A DNA stretch of 64,000 nt, taken from the NCBI GenBank assembly GCA_001692895.1, contig KV748189.1, positions 1,496,432 to 1,560,431 of the forward strand. Direction: 5' to 3'. The DNA is from Cenococcum geophilum 1.58 (Eukaryota; Ascomycota; Dothideomycetes; Gloniales; Gloniaceae). Under the pieces are notes generated by a model. That model had not been told where the DNA came from and did no database searches. It saw only the letters and a list, made by a program, of their open reading frames with translations. Of this stretch, positions 46,400 to 57,006 are shown piece by piece; the stretch's first letter is position 1; each line of letters starts with the position of its first letter. The translations under genes and the position numbers were made by a program.

Positions 46400-48060
46400 C
46401 TAAAACCCCTCTGGCCCTATCTAGGCCAATTAGAAGATTAAGCGCTAGAGGCAACTCTAAAATCTTCCCCTAAGCTAGAAATGCCAGAGGAATATACTAA
46501 TATATTTAACTAGGGAACCAACCGAAACCCTCCTGGAAGACCACTAGCCTATAATTAGCATAGTAGCGGTGCATAGACTACTTATAAGCTAAGCGGGCCT
46601 ACTCCTTTAGGTAATTTAAGCTAATTACTAACTTAAGACCCGAGCCTCGTTAGGAAGCCTATACTAGCTACTAGTACTAATACTACCTCTATAGTAGGAG
46701 CCTCTCTAGGCCCAAGTTTGGAAGGTTAAGAGCCCTATACTAATCTCCTTTAAGACGGATATTGGGAAGCTATTATAAGGCTCTCGGAAGCCATACGGGA
46801 GAAAGCCACTAATAAATATATTAGAACCCTTTAAGGGCAAATCTATATCTAGTAGGGTTTAATCTAAGCCAGGTAAATTCTTTTATAACCTAGTTAAGGC
46901 TAAGGGCTTCCTAGGGGCTACCTAGTACCTACTTAAGGAGGTGTAGAAGACTTAGAAAGGCACTTATATAATAAATAGAAAAAGGATATAGACTAACTAG
47001 CTAAGGCCTCTAATAGTCTAGAACTTTATTATAGACCTAACGCCTAATAGCTGGACGATTAGGTTCGCGAGGTAGATAACTTCTTTAAGATGCTAATAAT
47101 ATAAGATAATACCAAAGAGCGTATACGCTAGATTATTAGCAAGATTAAAGACCGATTACTAAACCAGATCGCGCTTAATTAACTTAATAAAGAGCAAATT
47201 ATAATATAGCCATAGCTATAGACCTTCCTAAAGGGTTAGACCTAAGATCCGTATATTATACAATATAATAATGCAGAATAATTCTAGAATAGTATACAGC
47301 TAGACCGTTAAGACTTCCACCAGTTTATAAACTTTGTGGAAACTTGTGCTTAATAAATAGATCTAGAGCCCTTTAAAAATAAGGACGGCAGTATTCGTAA
47401 GAAGGAGAAAATTGGATTTATCTAGGCTAGAATTAAGCTAGTAATTCGTGACGAAATAAAGCGCGTAGGAGCCCTACTATAAATTACCGCATATACGGAT
47501 TTTAAACGAGCAGTTCTAAACACTAAAGATATAGTAAGGAACTAGACCTCTTCCGGTAGAAAGCTGGGGGGTTACTAAAAGCGCGGGCACTCTAGTAGTA
47601 ATGTAGGGTAGACTTAACCTTTAAAGAAGCCGTTCTTAAAGAGAACTTTAGAAGGGTTAAAGTTAAAAACCTTAAATAACGGGAAAGACTCCTAGGGCCA
47701 ACCTAATACCTATCCGGCACCTTTATGGGAACACTTTAAAAAGTTAAAAGAAAACTCCGAAGGCAGATCCCATTAGAAAAATAAGTAGGGCAATAACCGC
47801 ACTAATAATCTAAAAAAAAAAGCCCTAGTTGTGGACCTTTCCTAACTGCAACAAGGGCAAGATACGGAAGGAGAGACTCTCTATATTACTATTAAGCTGG
47901 AAATAACACTCCCTATAGGTAAAATATAACAGTTCTAAGCACTATATAATAGTGGCGCTGAAATTAATCTTATATAATATGATTTGGTAAAAGAGTATAA
48001 ACTTATCCTATTATAAAGGTAGCGGAAACCTATTATAGGCTTCCTAGATAAGCATTAGAT
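46400..48060 (+). pseudogene. Gyp3 gag and protease remnant
   Basis: The N-terminal part has EMPEEYTNIFN near 46480 and GPTPLGNLS near 46595. A second Gag-like region runs about 47020-47540 (VREVDNFFKML near 47065, then LLNxIALNxLNKE near 47157 and YTDFKRAVLNTKDIV near 47490). I see no clear CCHC knuckle. The protease active site is YNSGAEINLI at 47945-47975 (DSGAEINLI-type; the Asp reads Asn). The whole is in one frame with the reverse transcriptase, suggesting a single Gag-Pol polyprotein. Confidence 0.75.
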
Positions 48061-48839
48061 TAAACTATATAGTGCCTATAAGCTTATAGTGTTAGTGGCT
48101 AATATATACAACCGCACTAAGGTAGTCGGCCCGTAACCCTTCTAGGCGGCTAACTTCGTAGGTTATAACCTTATTCTTAGATACCCTTAGCTTATAAAAG
48201 CAAATCCTAAAATACGCTTTAAGACTAAAGCCTTTAAATAGTGGAATAATAAAGATTTAGAAGGGCGCATATTACTAATAAGCCTAAAAGACATCCTAGA
48301 GAATATAGCCCTAGGTAAAATAGTATACGCCCTATACCTAAAGGGGTATTAGATCCAACCCCTATTTAATAGCAAGATAGGTATAGAGCCTAGCATAGGT
48401 AATAACCCCTCTATAATAGAGACCCTATAGGGAACTGCTAGATAGGTCGCGGAGACATTATAGGGAGGCGGCGATCTTAAGGATCTTATAAGATACTTTA
48501 ACTATTATAGGTTACTCTGGCTTAAGTAATATGCAAAAAATATACTACGGTATCTCGAGCGCTGCATTAAGGATTTCCCTACCCTCTACTAGCTACTATA
48601 TAAAACGGTGCAATATACGGTGGCAACTATGTATAAGTAACTACTATAGCGTATAACGCTGCCTATAAGTATTTTAAGGGAGCTCTAGGACCTACCTAAT
48701 AATAACGCAGAGGATAAACGCGACCCCAATTTATTAAATATTCTAGTAGGCCTAAGGGACTTACTAAGGGTATTTTTGGGTAGGAGAGCCAAAGTCCTAC
48801 TGCAGAACTCGGAGTACGATTATGCAATTAATCTAAAAG

Positions 48840-50230
48840 AAGGCAAATAACTGCTAAACCTTTCTATCTATAACCTCTTGTGTAAAGAGCTTAAGATCCT
48901 ATAGGAGTACCTTAATGGCTTACTAGAAAAGGGATGGATCCGGCCTAGTAAGTCGCCGTTAGGCGCGCTAATCCTCTTTATCCTAAAACTAGATAGAACT
49001 ATAAGGTTATATATAAACTATCGCAGTCTTAATAGGATTATAATTAAGAACCGTTACCTACTACTACTAGTTAGTAAAATGCTGGATCGACTATCTAGGG
49101 CGAAGATCTTTATAAAGTTGGATCTATAAGACGCCTATTATAGGCTCCATATTAAAGAAGGGGATAAGTAAAAAACCGCTTTTAAGACCTAATACGGCCA
49201 CTTTAAGTATCTAGTAATACCTTTTAGACTAGCTAATGCGCCTGCAATATTCTAATTGTATATTTACAGAGCCTTAGGGGGATTAGTTGACCGCATATAT
49301 ATTATCTATTTAGATAACATCTTAATCTACTTAAAAGATAAGGATTAATATAAGTAATATGTCCGTAAAGTGCTAGAACGTTTAGATAATTAGGGCCTTT
49401 ACGCTAAGGCATTAAAATATATCTTTAATACTAAGTAGGTTAAGTTCCTGGGTTATATTATAACGCCTATAGGTATAGTTATGGACCTAGTACGGGTGTA
49501 GATAATCTAGGAGTGACTAAAGCTAGAGAGCTACTAGGATATTTAAGTGTTCCTAGGCTTTGCCAATTTTTATAGGCGCTTTATCTATAACTACTTAAAC
49601 GTCGCCTAATACCTATTTAACTATATTACGGAAGCTTCCTAAGACCTAACCTAAGGAGTAAAAAGCTTAAAGGCGGCAAGGAAGAAAACTAAGAAGGGAC
49701 CAACCAAATGGTATAAGCTATGGTTATAGCCTAAAAAGGTTTAAAAGGTCTTTTAGGAACTACGCGTAAAGTTTACAAAAGCTTTATTACTATAGCATTT
49801 TAACCTAGATTAGCTATTAATAATGGTTATTAATATATCGAATTTCGCCCTTATTAGTATCCTACTGCAACCTAATAGGTATCCGGACGCTACCCAGCTC
49901 TATTAGAGACTAGTAGCATTTTATAGCAGAAAATTCTAGGGATTTAAAGTTAGGTATTATACCCACAATAAGGAACTGCTGGCTATAGTTAACTGCTTTA
50001 AATAGTGGCGACACTACCTTAAGCACGCGAGCCATACCACTTATATACTCTTAGATTACCATAATCTACGCTACTTTATAACTATAAAGGAGCTTACACC
50101 TTAATAAGCCAGATAGGTAGAGGAGCTTACGTAATTTAATTTTAAGATTAAATATAAGCCAGGGGAAAACAACCCTACTAATAGACCGTCATGATGGCTA
50201 GACTATACCAAAGGCTTTAAAACGGGAGAA
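48840..50230 (+). pseudogene. Gyp3 reverse transcriptase and RNase H remnant
   Basis: The reverse transcriptase runs through EYLNGLLEKGWIRPSKSPLG (near 48905-48965), INYRSLNRI, KIFIKLDLxDAYYRLHI (first Asp kept, near 49110-49155) and a catalytic loop reading YLDN at 49307-49318 (second Asp lost). The thumb region QVFLGFANFYRRFI is near 49545. RNase H covers about 49800-50170 (FYSRKFxGFKVRYYTHNKELL, then HNLRYFITIKEL). It ends with NPTNRPSxWLDYTKG at 50171-50215, the usual end of Ty3 RNase H. Trp and other TGG codons survive in several places, so RIP is less complete than in Gyp1. Confidence 0.88.
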
Positions 50231-52150
50231 GAAAATAGATAATAGATATCTTACTCCCTATATTGCAGAATAAGCTCTAGGTGTAGGATGCTTAAGTACC
50301 CCTTAAACGCTTAACACCAATATTAGGTCTAAACCAATACTAATAAAGCTCTTATAGCGTAAGCTTATAGTTAATAAAGGCACGCTTAAGCCTAGAATAA
50401 ATAGAGACGTTAGCTAGCTAGCATAGTCCAAAACCACTAAGACCTTACTACGGCAACTATTAGTTACCTATCTACTAGGTACCTAAAGGGTAACCTACCT
50501 AATACCGTATTATGTTATGCTCTTTTAAAACTTAACGCGTATACGCGAACTCCTTCCTATAGTAGACAGCGACCTTCTTCTTATCACCCCCATTACGCAC
50601 CCTATCCTTAATATACTAACCTTACTCTCGCATTAGGCGTTACTAGCTAGCTTACTAGGAATTATAGGCAGTGTAGATAGCTATGGCATAGTCTTAAATT
50701 TGGCTAAGTTGTTTAGCATTTACGCTAGAATAAGAGAGAGCCCGGGCGATGTAGTAGTTAAGGACATTAAAGGAATGTCGCCACTCAGGCCCAGGCTATT
50801 AAAGCTTAAAGTCAGCAATAGAAATCTATTAAGGATAGAAAAACTCACCTTAACGTAACTGCCGCTCTTAGTATATATGCATTAATTATAAGGATTAAAG
50901 GTATTAGATTTAACGCGATATATCTTATTATAAGCCTCCAGAATCCTATTATTAGATTTCTAATCTTTTAAAGACGTATAGGCAAAATCATTTAGGTAGG
51001 ACCAGCACTAGTTATGGGTTAGCGGGGGTTAGGATTCTATGTATAAAGGTAGGGCCAAAATACGCTATAGAATTTACTTAGAAGAGCAGTTAGTAGGAGA
51101 ATAAAGAGGTATATTAAATTGATAATAAAAAAGAAGAAAATCTTAATAATATATTAAAGATACGTCTAAAATTAAACGAAGGTTAATAATGGGAAAGTAA
51201 GGTATTAAGAAAAAGGAGCAGCTTAATAAGCAAAGGTGTCCTTATACTTCACCGTCCAATACCCTTCTAGTAAATAGCCGCAACCTTACCAATATAACTC
51301 TATTACAATAGCGCTATTTAGAAAAAAGGAAACACGCGTATAAGTTATTTAACTATTACTTCCTTATAAAAACTAACTACGCGGCCAGGGGAAGGCAATT
51401 AAAACGTCAAATTAAAGACATATATAGGTTAAATTAGACCTAAAACGATACTATAGTATTAAAGAACAATGTTATAGACGTTCTTAACAATTGCATAATA
51501 GCTACAATTACTATCGCGAAATGTCCCTATTTACTAGGCAGTAGAGCTACGCCAAATATACGGTACAGGACTACTAGATTTAAAACCATATACACTAAAT
51601 CTTAAGAGATAAGTCTCTTTAACTAACTAATTAATACCTTAACCGCATTTAATAGCCTAAGGGCAAATATAGGAGCAATGTGTTAGTAACGCAGAGGATT
51701 ATAAGAAAAGGATTATAAGAAAGAATTATAGACCATATCTTAGCAGTTAAAGACAATGGTAAGCCAAGGCTCTATACGTTAAATCCTATACCAAAAGGTT
51801 TTACGGAACTATACTAGAACACTAAATTACCTATAATACTCGTAATTAATTACAAACTAGCATAAAGGCTTGGAAGCAGAGTTATATAAAAATCCCTATA
51901 TTAGCCTAGGTAGCCACCGGCATACTTCTAATAGGCTTTTAATAGGTCTCCTAGCAATCCTCGCGTCTTTTCTCCAGTTATATTTTTTCCTTATTAAGGT
52001 TTTTCAGAAGTTTAAAGCAGGGGTTAGATAGATAGATAATATACAGTGGCATACCAATACCTCTCCGATATCTCTCCGAACCTCTTCTAAGACAAGCCCT
52101 TATAATCTCCCTACTACAAGGTAATAGCGATCGGGGGCTAACCGTAAGAA
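50230..52150 (+). other. Gyp3 3' internal region, no recognisable integrase
   Basis: In most Ty3 elements integrase follows RNase H. Here I followed all three + frames and looked for the zinc-binding HHCC, the VIVD/ISDR core blocks and the Glu block and found none. A short plausible continuation of pol reads LLPTLxNKL near 50250-50290. Near 50555-50760 and 50850-51000 there are further open pieces without known motifs. Near 51100-51190 it is AT-rich. The stretch 51978-52140 is open on the minus strand but overlaps the LTR and has no homologue. It could be a lost or highly diverged integrase or captured sequence. Confidence 0.55.
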
Positions 52151-52163
52151 GGGGGGGGGGCAA

Positions 52164-52380
52164 TATAAGGGATATTATTGCGGACACCTTAGGTTGCCCT
52201 TAGGACAACCCCTAAACGCCCCTTAGATAGTCGCCGGTTATATGCCGGAGGCACGTACCCGTAGTATATAGTCTCTACAATCCCAGAGGCCTTACCTCCT
52301 TAAGGATTTGTCTCTCTTACCAATCTATCCTATTCTACAATCGTGTCCTTATAGCTCCCTGTCTACAAGATCCTCTTATA
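52164..52380 (+). repeat. Gyp3 3' LTR (217 bp)
   Basis: It is the same length as the 5' LTR and differs mostly at C/T and G/A sites. It ends CTCTTATA (from CTTACA), then acact. Confidence 0.95.
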
Positions 52381-52385
52381 ACACT

Positions 52386-53501
52386 ATTATCCCTCTATAC
52401 GCGTGTATCTTTTACTAGTCTTGTTTCTTTTACTATATAGTAACTCTAGCTACTCTTATAGTCTTTAATATAATAACCCTATTTTCCGTAATTTATATAA
52501 ACTCTTTCTTTAAACCATTTTTCTTACTATAGAGTCCGCCTAAACGTCTTCTATTATTAAAATCCCTAGTTTAGCCTCTGCTTTTTAAACCTCTAATTAC
52601 TTAATCCTTATCCTCTAAATTTCTACAGTCGTTTATTATATTTATTATTTTCTTTAGTACTACTTAGGTTTATTGGCTCTGCGCCATACTATAGTTTTTA
52701 ACTTTAACTTTATTGCTACGTACTTTACGCCTTATATAACTATAGAACTCTATTCTAACCCTTTTTAGTCTACTCTCTTTAGTAGATCCTATTATTAATC
52801 TTAATTACTTAGTTAATTAAATCCCTAAAAGTATTCACATCTTCTATTAAAATAATTACGTCTTAGACTTTTACCTTAAGTCCCTATTTATACTATGCCA
52901 TAAGCGCCTTATTATTCTATTTAACCTATATTACTAACGTTTAAAACTGCGTTGTATACTTAATTACTAAAGTTCTTTATACTAAATTTTAAAGCTTTCT
53001 TTCTGCCATTATAGTTGCCTCTAGGTCTTTAAATATTTACGTTAACCGTTCTGCGAACCCGTTTTAACTTAAGAATATATACCGGACCTTCTAGTTAGTG
53101 GTTATTATACTATATTCTTATATTTTTATAAGGTAAGGTTTAAACTACTTAAGTGCCCTCCCTATTAAGAACAATCCTATATAGGCGACTTAATCCATAA
53201 ACGTTCCTAGTTTAACTCCTTTTTATATAACCTTAAAGTGTATTTATATAAGGAATCCCTTAAGCTTTAACTTTTCTCCTAAGAATCGCTTAATTAAGGG
53301 TAACTTAACCTTAGCTGCTCTAATCCCACTAATCCTTTCTTTAAATATCTTGTTGTTGTCTATTAATCGGTTAACTATTTCCTATAGCTGTCCAACGGTA
53401 ACTAACTAATAGTTAGTATCTTCTACTATGCTAGTATTATTACCTAATCTTAATATAGTTGCTGCCGTTAACGGCGTCGTAGCTAGTGCTTTTAGTGGTA
53501 T
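52386..53501 (-). pseudogene. Gyp1-b gag N-terminal part
   Basis: This is the rightmost internal part of Gyp1-b, minus strand. The start codon reads ATA at 53501-53499, followed by PLKALATTPLTAATI. The Gag core includes the ERFLGEKLKLKGFLI-like region near 53290. The zinc knuckle region near 52490 is Tyr-substituted. It is cut at 52386 by Gyp3 and continues at 45842. RIP-type stops occur throughout. Confidence 0.8.
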
Positions 53502-53542
53502 ATTATTTAACTTTATTAATACTATAACCTTAGTAGTGAATA

Positions 53543-53935
53543 TATAATAAAGCCTTATAGTAGGAACTACGGTAGACTTATTAATAGGCTAGATATATAG
53601 GTAAATAAGAAGTTAATAACGTAATAATAACTAGTGGAGTAGTTGCCTAATAGATTAACTCTAATTATATTCTGAGATTTACTATAAAGGAGAGAACTAT
53701 CTAAGTAGGGACTATGGTCCTTTAAATACATAACTATACTCCTAAGAAATCCCCTTTATACGTACGTTCCCTTTATACACTTTATATACTATATACAACG
53801 TTATATAACCTCGGCTACTATTCCTCGTTATATAGCTCTACCGGCTCTATCCTAAACCGTACCTAAATTAACCAACTAGCTTCTTCTAACTCCTCTCCTA
53901 GTAGTCGTAATATTGTACTTAAAGCGTCCGTAACA
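53543..53935 (-). repeat. Gyp1-b 5' LTR (393 bp)
   Basis: Ends on + read TATAATAAAGCC and GTCCGTAACA; TSD cctaa follows at 53936-53940. It is shorter than other Gyp1 LTRs because the central ACGTAT-type patch is reduced (near 53758-53770). Confidence 0.92.
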
Positions 53936-54078
53936 CCTAAAGTACCTTAATAAGTAGATAAAGTGCTAGAATAGTAAAGATAATAAGCTACCTATTAAGT
54001 ATAAAGATAAAAATACCCTATAGATATAATACGGATATATAAAGCCTAAGGGCAGGATTTTTTAGAGGAGGGGGTAAA
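53936..54078 (+). other. Gyp2-2 3' untranslated remnant and polypurine tract
   Basis: It resumes Gyp2-2 after Gyp1-b. The first 100 bp match 11405-11500 of Gyp2-1 (codons after the chromodomain). A G-rich polypurine tract (agaggaggggg) at 54064-54074 abuts the LTR. Confidence 0.85.
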
Positions 54079-54366
54079 TATTACGGCGGTAGTGGAAACT
54101 AATAGATATTGGTAGAAACTAGTGGATTATAGTTAGTAAATATTAGTGGATTATAGTAGATAGTTATAAACAGTCGTAGGCAGTTTTATATAGTTTTAAA
54201 TAATTGCTATTATATAACTAGAGGATTATATATAACGTTAAGCGGCGCCACCCTTTATCTCCTTTCCTTTCTCTAGCTTTAGATTCTCGTTTATAGACAA
54301 TCCAATTGTATAGGCTTACGCGACCCTTTTACCATACTTATGCCTCGATTAACTAAGTCGCTAACA
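54079..54366 (+). repeat. Gyp2-2 3' LTR (288 bp)
   Basis: It starts TATTACGGCGG and ends GTCGCTAACA. The right half is homologous to 11629-11874; the left half (U3, about 160 bp) is unrelated or highly diverged and carries two copies of agtggattatag (near 54121 and 54149). Confidence 0.88.
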
Positions 54367-55238
54367 CCCGCGTTTAGTTATCCCGCCTCATGTATTAGAG
54401 ATTATAGTTAATTAATTATTAAGGCTCTTTATAGTATTGCTCGTCTATCTAAAACAGCGACTATTTTTTTTCTCTCCTTTCTAGTTGTCTGTATAATTAA
54501 AGGGTTAACTACTAGAACTCTACCGCAATATCTTTACACTTTAGATTAATACGTTTATAGCTATAAAGGGGGACTAGTTTTCTATATAGAATAAAGGGTA
54601 TTAAAGAGAAAGCGCGGGAGACTTTTAGGAGGTTATATTAACGCCTTAAGATAGCGTTAAATTACCGTTATAAGAAGGAAACTAATTAGTAGTGCTTGCC
54701 TTAATTTATTTAGCTAGCTTACCTAAAGGTAAAAGAGGCAAGCTAAAAGCTAAAAGGAGCTTACTAGGATTAATAAAATTACTATTATAATTCTATACAT
54801 CTTCTTTAAATAAGTCTTTAGTAGTAATATAATATAAAGCTATAGAATTAATAGCTGCGGAAAGTATAAGCGTCTAATTATAGATTAGCTGGTATAAGCA
54901 TTACAGTATAGGTATTAAATAAGCGGCTTAATTGTAAAATATAGCTCTAGAGCCTCTTTATATATACGAGAAAGGTATAAAAATAAACAAAAGGGGGAGA
55001 CTAATACGTAACTAAAACAGTGTAATATATAGGCGATACGTAGGTAATATATAGGTGTTTTGGTATAGTACTAGTAGTCGGTTATACATAACCCTAGATT
55101 TAATAGTGTAGTTAAAGCTATAGGAAAATGAAGGTTAAAACTATATTAAAATAGGAAATTTAGATACAATTTAGGAGTAGTAAAGGGATAGTATAATATT
55201 TAAGAGTCCTTATTAGATAATAAAGTAGTAATCTAATA
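54367..55238. other. Unresolved AT-rich stretch, no identifiable gene
   Basis: About 870 bp between the Gyp2-2 LTR and the copia fragment. RIP signs are weaker; CpA and TpG are more common. Two antiparallel frames are open except at Gln/Trp-like stops: + near 54740-55010 (LIKLLLxFYTSSLNKSL) and minus near 55010-54600 (LFKEDV, STTN, FPSYNGN). They cannot both be genuine and I recognise neither. Part of it may be the 3' end and LTR of the minus-strand copia fragment next door. Confidence 0.4.
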
Positions 55239-55773
55239 TTAAATATCCACTAAATTCAATTACTTTATCTATACCTTGTGCTTTTAATAAGGTAGAATCT
55301 TGGTAAGGCCATTAGTAGGCATTTTAGCTATAGGAACCTATCGGACGTCGATTTTTTTGTCTTAGACTTCCTGCCTAAGCCAATGCTGATATACGTCAAT
55401 ATGTCAAAGCTTAGTATTAAGTTTTGGTATATCCTGTCTTAGTAGGCATATAGTTTATATATTATCGTATAGCAGGGTAAATTCGCGTTCTAAATTAAAG
55501 CTAATTACCTTAAAAAAACGTTGCCACCAGATAATCTTAATAGCAGCAGTAGATGGGGAGAGAAGTTTTACTTTAGTAGTCGAATAAGTTACCAATCGCT
55601 ATAGGGTCACCTTCCAATTAATTAGTCCTCTAAATAGTATAAATAGGTATCTTTAAGAGCTTTGTTTAGTCTCTTTATAGTCTGCAAATACTGCATTAGA
55701 TACTCTATAAAAGGTATTGTCTTCTCCTTTAGGGTTTCTAAAGTAAATATATGCTCTAAAAGCTCCGCTTAGA
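55239..55773 (-). pseudogene. Cop2, Ty1/copia RNase H fragment
   Basis: On the minus strand one frame reads VFADYKETKxSSxRYLF, then LINWKVT, TYSTTKVKLLSPSTAAIKII and WWQRFFKVI (near 55510), then TLLYDNIxTI, TKLxHIDVYxHWLRQEV (near 55385) and MPTNGLTKILP, closing LNLVDI with a stop at 55241-55239. These are the conserved blocks of copia RNase H (the STTEAE-like, YDN and ADxLTK segments). It differs from Cop1. The right end at 55773 is where a hAT end begins. Several TGG codons survive, so RIP is mild. Confidence 0.85.
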
Positions 55774-56537
55774 CACGGCAATAATTATATAATTATAATT
55801 AGCCGTTTAATTGCGATTACTATATAATTACAAGAGGCGATTGCGATTTAATTGCGTAGTTATATTAATTACCTATATTTGGGATTAGGATCTGATTTTT
55901 AGTATAATAAATAGCTCTATAGGACTTACCTAGATCTTCCTACATTTACCCCAAATTAGTAATAGCCTCTTGGTGTTTAGGAAGGCTCTTAATTGTGCTA
56001 ATCTTCCTTGTCTAATACCTGGATATTGCCTATATTATTGCCGCCCGTATTACTAACTCCTTCCTTAATATTTAACACCTTAGCTACTACCTCTGCCGAC
56101 ACAAAACTATTAGATTTAACGACTTCGCTTACCTAGCTTTTTAAGCCCTTTGTTTATTCGACTACTGTGGCTCCAAGCTTACATTACAATTATAATATCG
56201 TTTGCCGTATACCCAAAAAGACCTATTCTGCTTTAGCTAACATTACTAGTATAGAGAGGATATTAATGGCCATTTAAAAGAGCCCTGGGTAAAGCTTTTA
56301 CTAAAAGGGCTTAAGCCACTAAGTAAGGGAGGAGCCGGCAATTAATTGTAGAGGATTTACCTATAAGAAGATAAGTTAAAAAGATTTTACGACACTATAA
56401 CCAGAACACCGCTTATAGTAAAAGAGCTTTTATTTTAATTTACCTTTTGCTAATAAGCCTACTAGAGCCTTATTAAGGGCGAATAACTAAAAAGCCTCAT
56501 CCTAACGGACGCGGTATTACTTTAGTAGTGGCTTACT
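55774..56537 (-). mobile_element. hAT-type DNA transposon fragment inserted in Cop2, cut by Gyp1-e
   Basis: The left limit is the switch from copia coding to a string starting cacggcaataattat at 55774. The first 95 bp contain a quasi-palindrome (cggcaataatt...aattagccg, 55777-55806) and repeated taattgcgat/attgcgattt motifs, typical of subterminal repeats of fungal hAT elements. A transposase C-terminal remnant lies at 55998-56480. The right end is missing because Gyp1-e enters at 56538. The 8 bp left of the end (55766-55773, cgcttaga) would be the TSD; the other copy is not visible. Confidence 0.65.
55998..56480 (-). pseudogene. hAT transposase C-terminal (dimerisation) remnant
   Basis: Minus-strand reading from about 56320: TxWLKPF, then YPGLFxMAINILSILVMLAK (near 56290-56240), AExVFLGIRxTILxLxCKLG (near 56240-56180), TVVExTKGLKSxVSEVV and a Ser/Asn/Gly-rich tail ending with KED and TAG at 55998. 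These match the hAT C-terminal dimerisation domain pattern (ILSIPA...SE..FS..R.....R..L....IE...CLK.W). The domain is needed for transposase assembly. Position-specific stops at Gln/Trp sites indicate RIP. The catalytic part is absent from the window. Confidence 0.8.
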
Positions 56538-56961
56538 TATTACAGACGCTTTAAGTATAATGTTATAACTACTTAGGGAAGAGTTGGAAGAAGCTAGTTA
56601 GTTAATTTAAGTACGGTCCAAGATAGATTTAGTAGAGCTATATAACAAGGAATAGTAACTGAGGTTATATAATATAATCTATATAATCTGTATAATCTAT
56701 ATAATCCGTAATAGAGTAGATAAAGTATATATATATTACGTACAAGAAGGATTTTATAGGAGTACGGTTGTGTATTTAAAGAACTATAGTCCCTACCTAG
56801 ATAGTTCCTTCCTTATAGTAATTCTTAGAATATAATTAAAGTTAATCTATTAGGTAACCACTCCACTAGTTATTATTACATTATTAACTTTAATTTATAT
56901 TACCTATATACCTAGCCTAATAACGAGCCTACCGTAGTACCTACTACGAGGTTCCGTTATA
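56538..56961 (+). repeat. Gyp1-e 5' LTR (424 bp)
   Basis: It starts TATTACAGACGC and ends GGTTCCGTTATA. It has the tataatcta-type tandem repeat (near 56675-56705) like Gyp1-c, with one more unit variation (atctgtata). Confidence 0.93.
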
Positions 56962-57006
56962 TAATTACTACCTAATTATAGTATTAAATATAAAAAGTTA
57001 AATAAT

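Larger units (their letters stand above)
45843..52380 (+). mobile_element. Gyp3, full-length Ty3/gypsy element inserted in Gyp1-b gag
   Basis: The element is 6538 bp. LTRs 45843-46059 and 52164-52380 are both exactly 217 bp, and the TSD acact (45838-45842 and 52381-52385) is perfect. Gag, protease, reverse transcriptase and RNase H are in one + strand frame (checked at 47948, 49307 and 50171). I find no integrase in the remaining 1.9 kb (50230-52150). A polypurine tract with a run of ten G (52151-52160) precedes the 3' LTR. RIP marks are present throughout. Confidence 0.93.
17403..53935 (-). mobile_element. Gyp1-b, Ty3/gypsy chromovirus split into four by Gyp1-c, Gyp1-d and Gyp3
   Basis: LTRs lie at 17403-17793 (3') and 53543-53935 (5'), with TSD cctaa at 17398-17402 and 53936-53940. 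Own sequence is 17403-18276, 26192-28119, 42417-45842 and 52386-53935, about 7.8 kb, in full agreement with Gyp1-a. Each break is matched by an insertion with its own TSD: cagaa/taaaa for Gyp1-c, cttta/ctcta for Gyp1-d, acact/acact for Gyp3. The junctions rejoin sequences that are contiguous in Gyp1-a (for example 4308-4320 and 6250-6265), which confirms the reconstruction. Confidence 0.94.
11629..54366 (+). mobile_element. Gyp2-2, Ty3/gypsy chromovirus split by several insertions
   Basis: This second Gyp2 copy is in direct tandem with the first. Parts present are the 5' LTR 11629-11874, internal region 11875-17161, then 17377-17402, and after a long interruption 53936-54078 with the 3' LTR 54079-54366. 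It is interrupted by an insert of about 160 bp (near 15965-16129), a reversed Gyp3 solo LTR (17162-17376, TSD ttacc) and Gyp1-b (17403-53935, TSD cctaa). All parts align in order with Gyp2-1. With the insertions removed it would be about 6 kb. The 5' and 3' LTRs do not share the same U3, so this is probably a recombinant and not a single clean insertion. Confidence 0.88.

Noticed and set aside
51978..52187. 69-codon minus-strand open stretch at the Gyp3 3' end
   Set aside because: It runs over the polypurine tract into the LTR and has no counterpart elsewhere in the window.
54400..55140. Long minus-strand frame open except at Gln/Trp-like stops, as a host pseudogene
   Set aside because: An equally open plus-strand frame overlaps it and neither matches a family I know, so no gene call is made.
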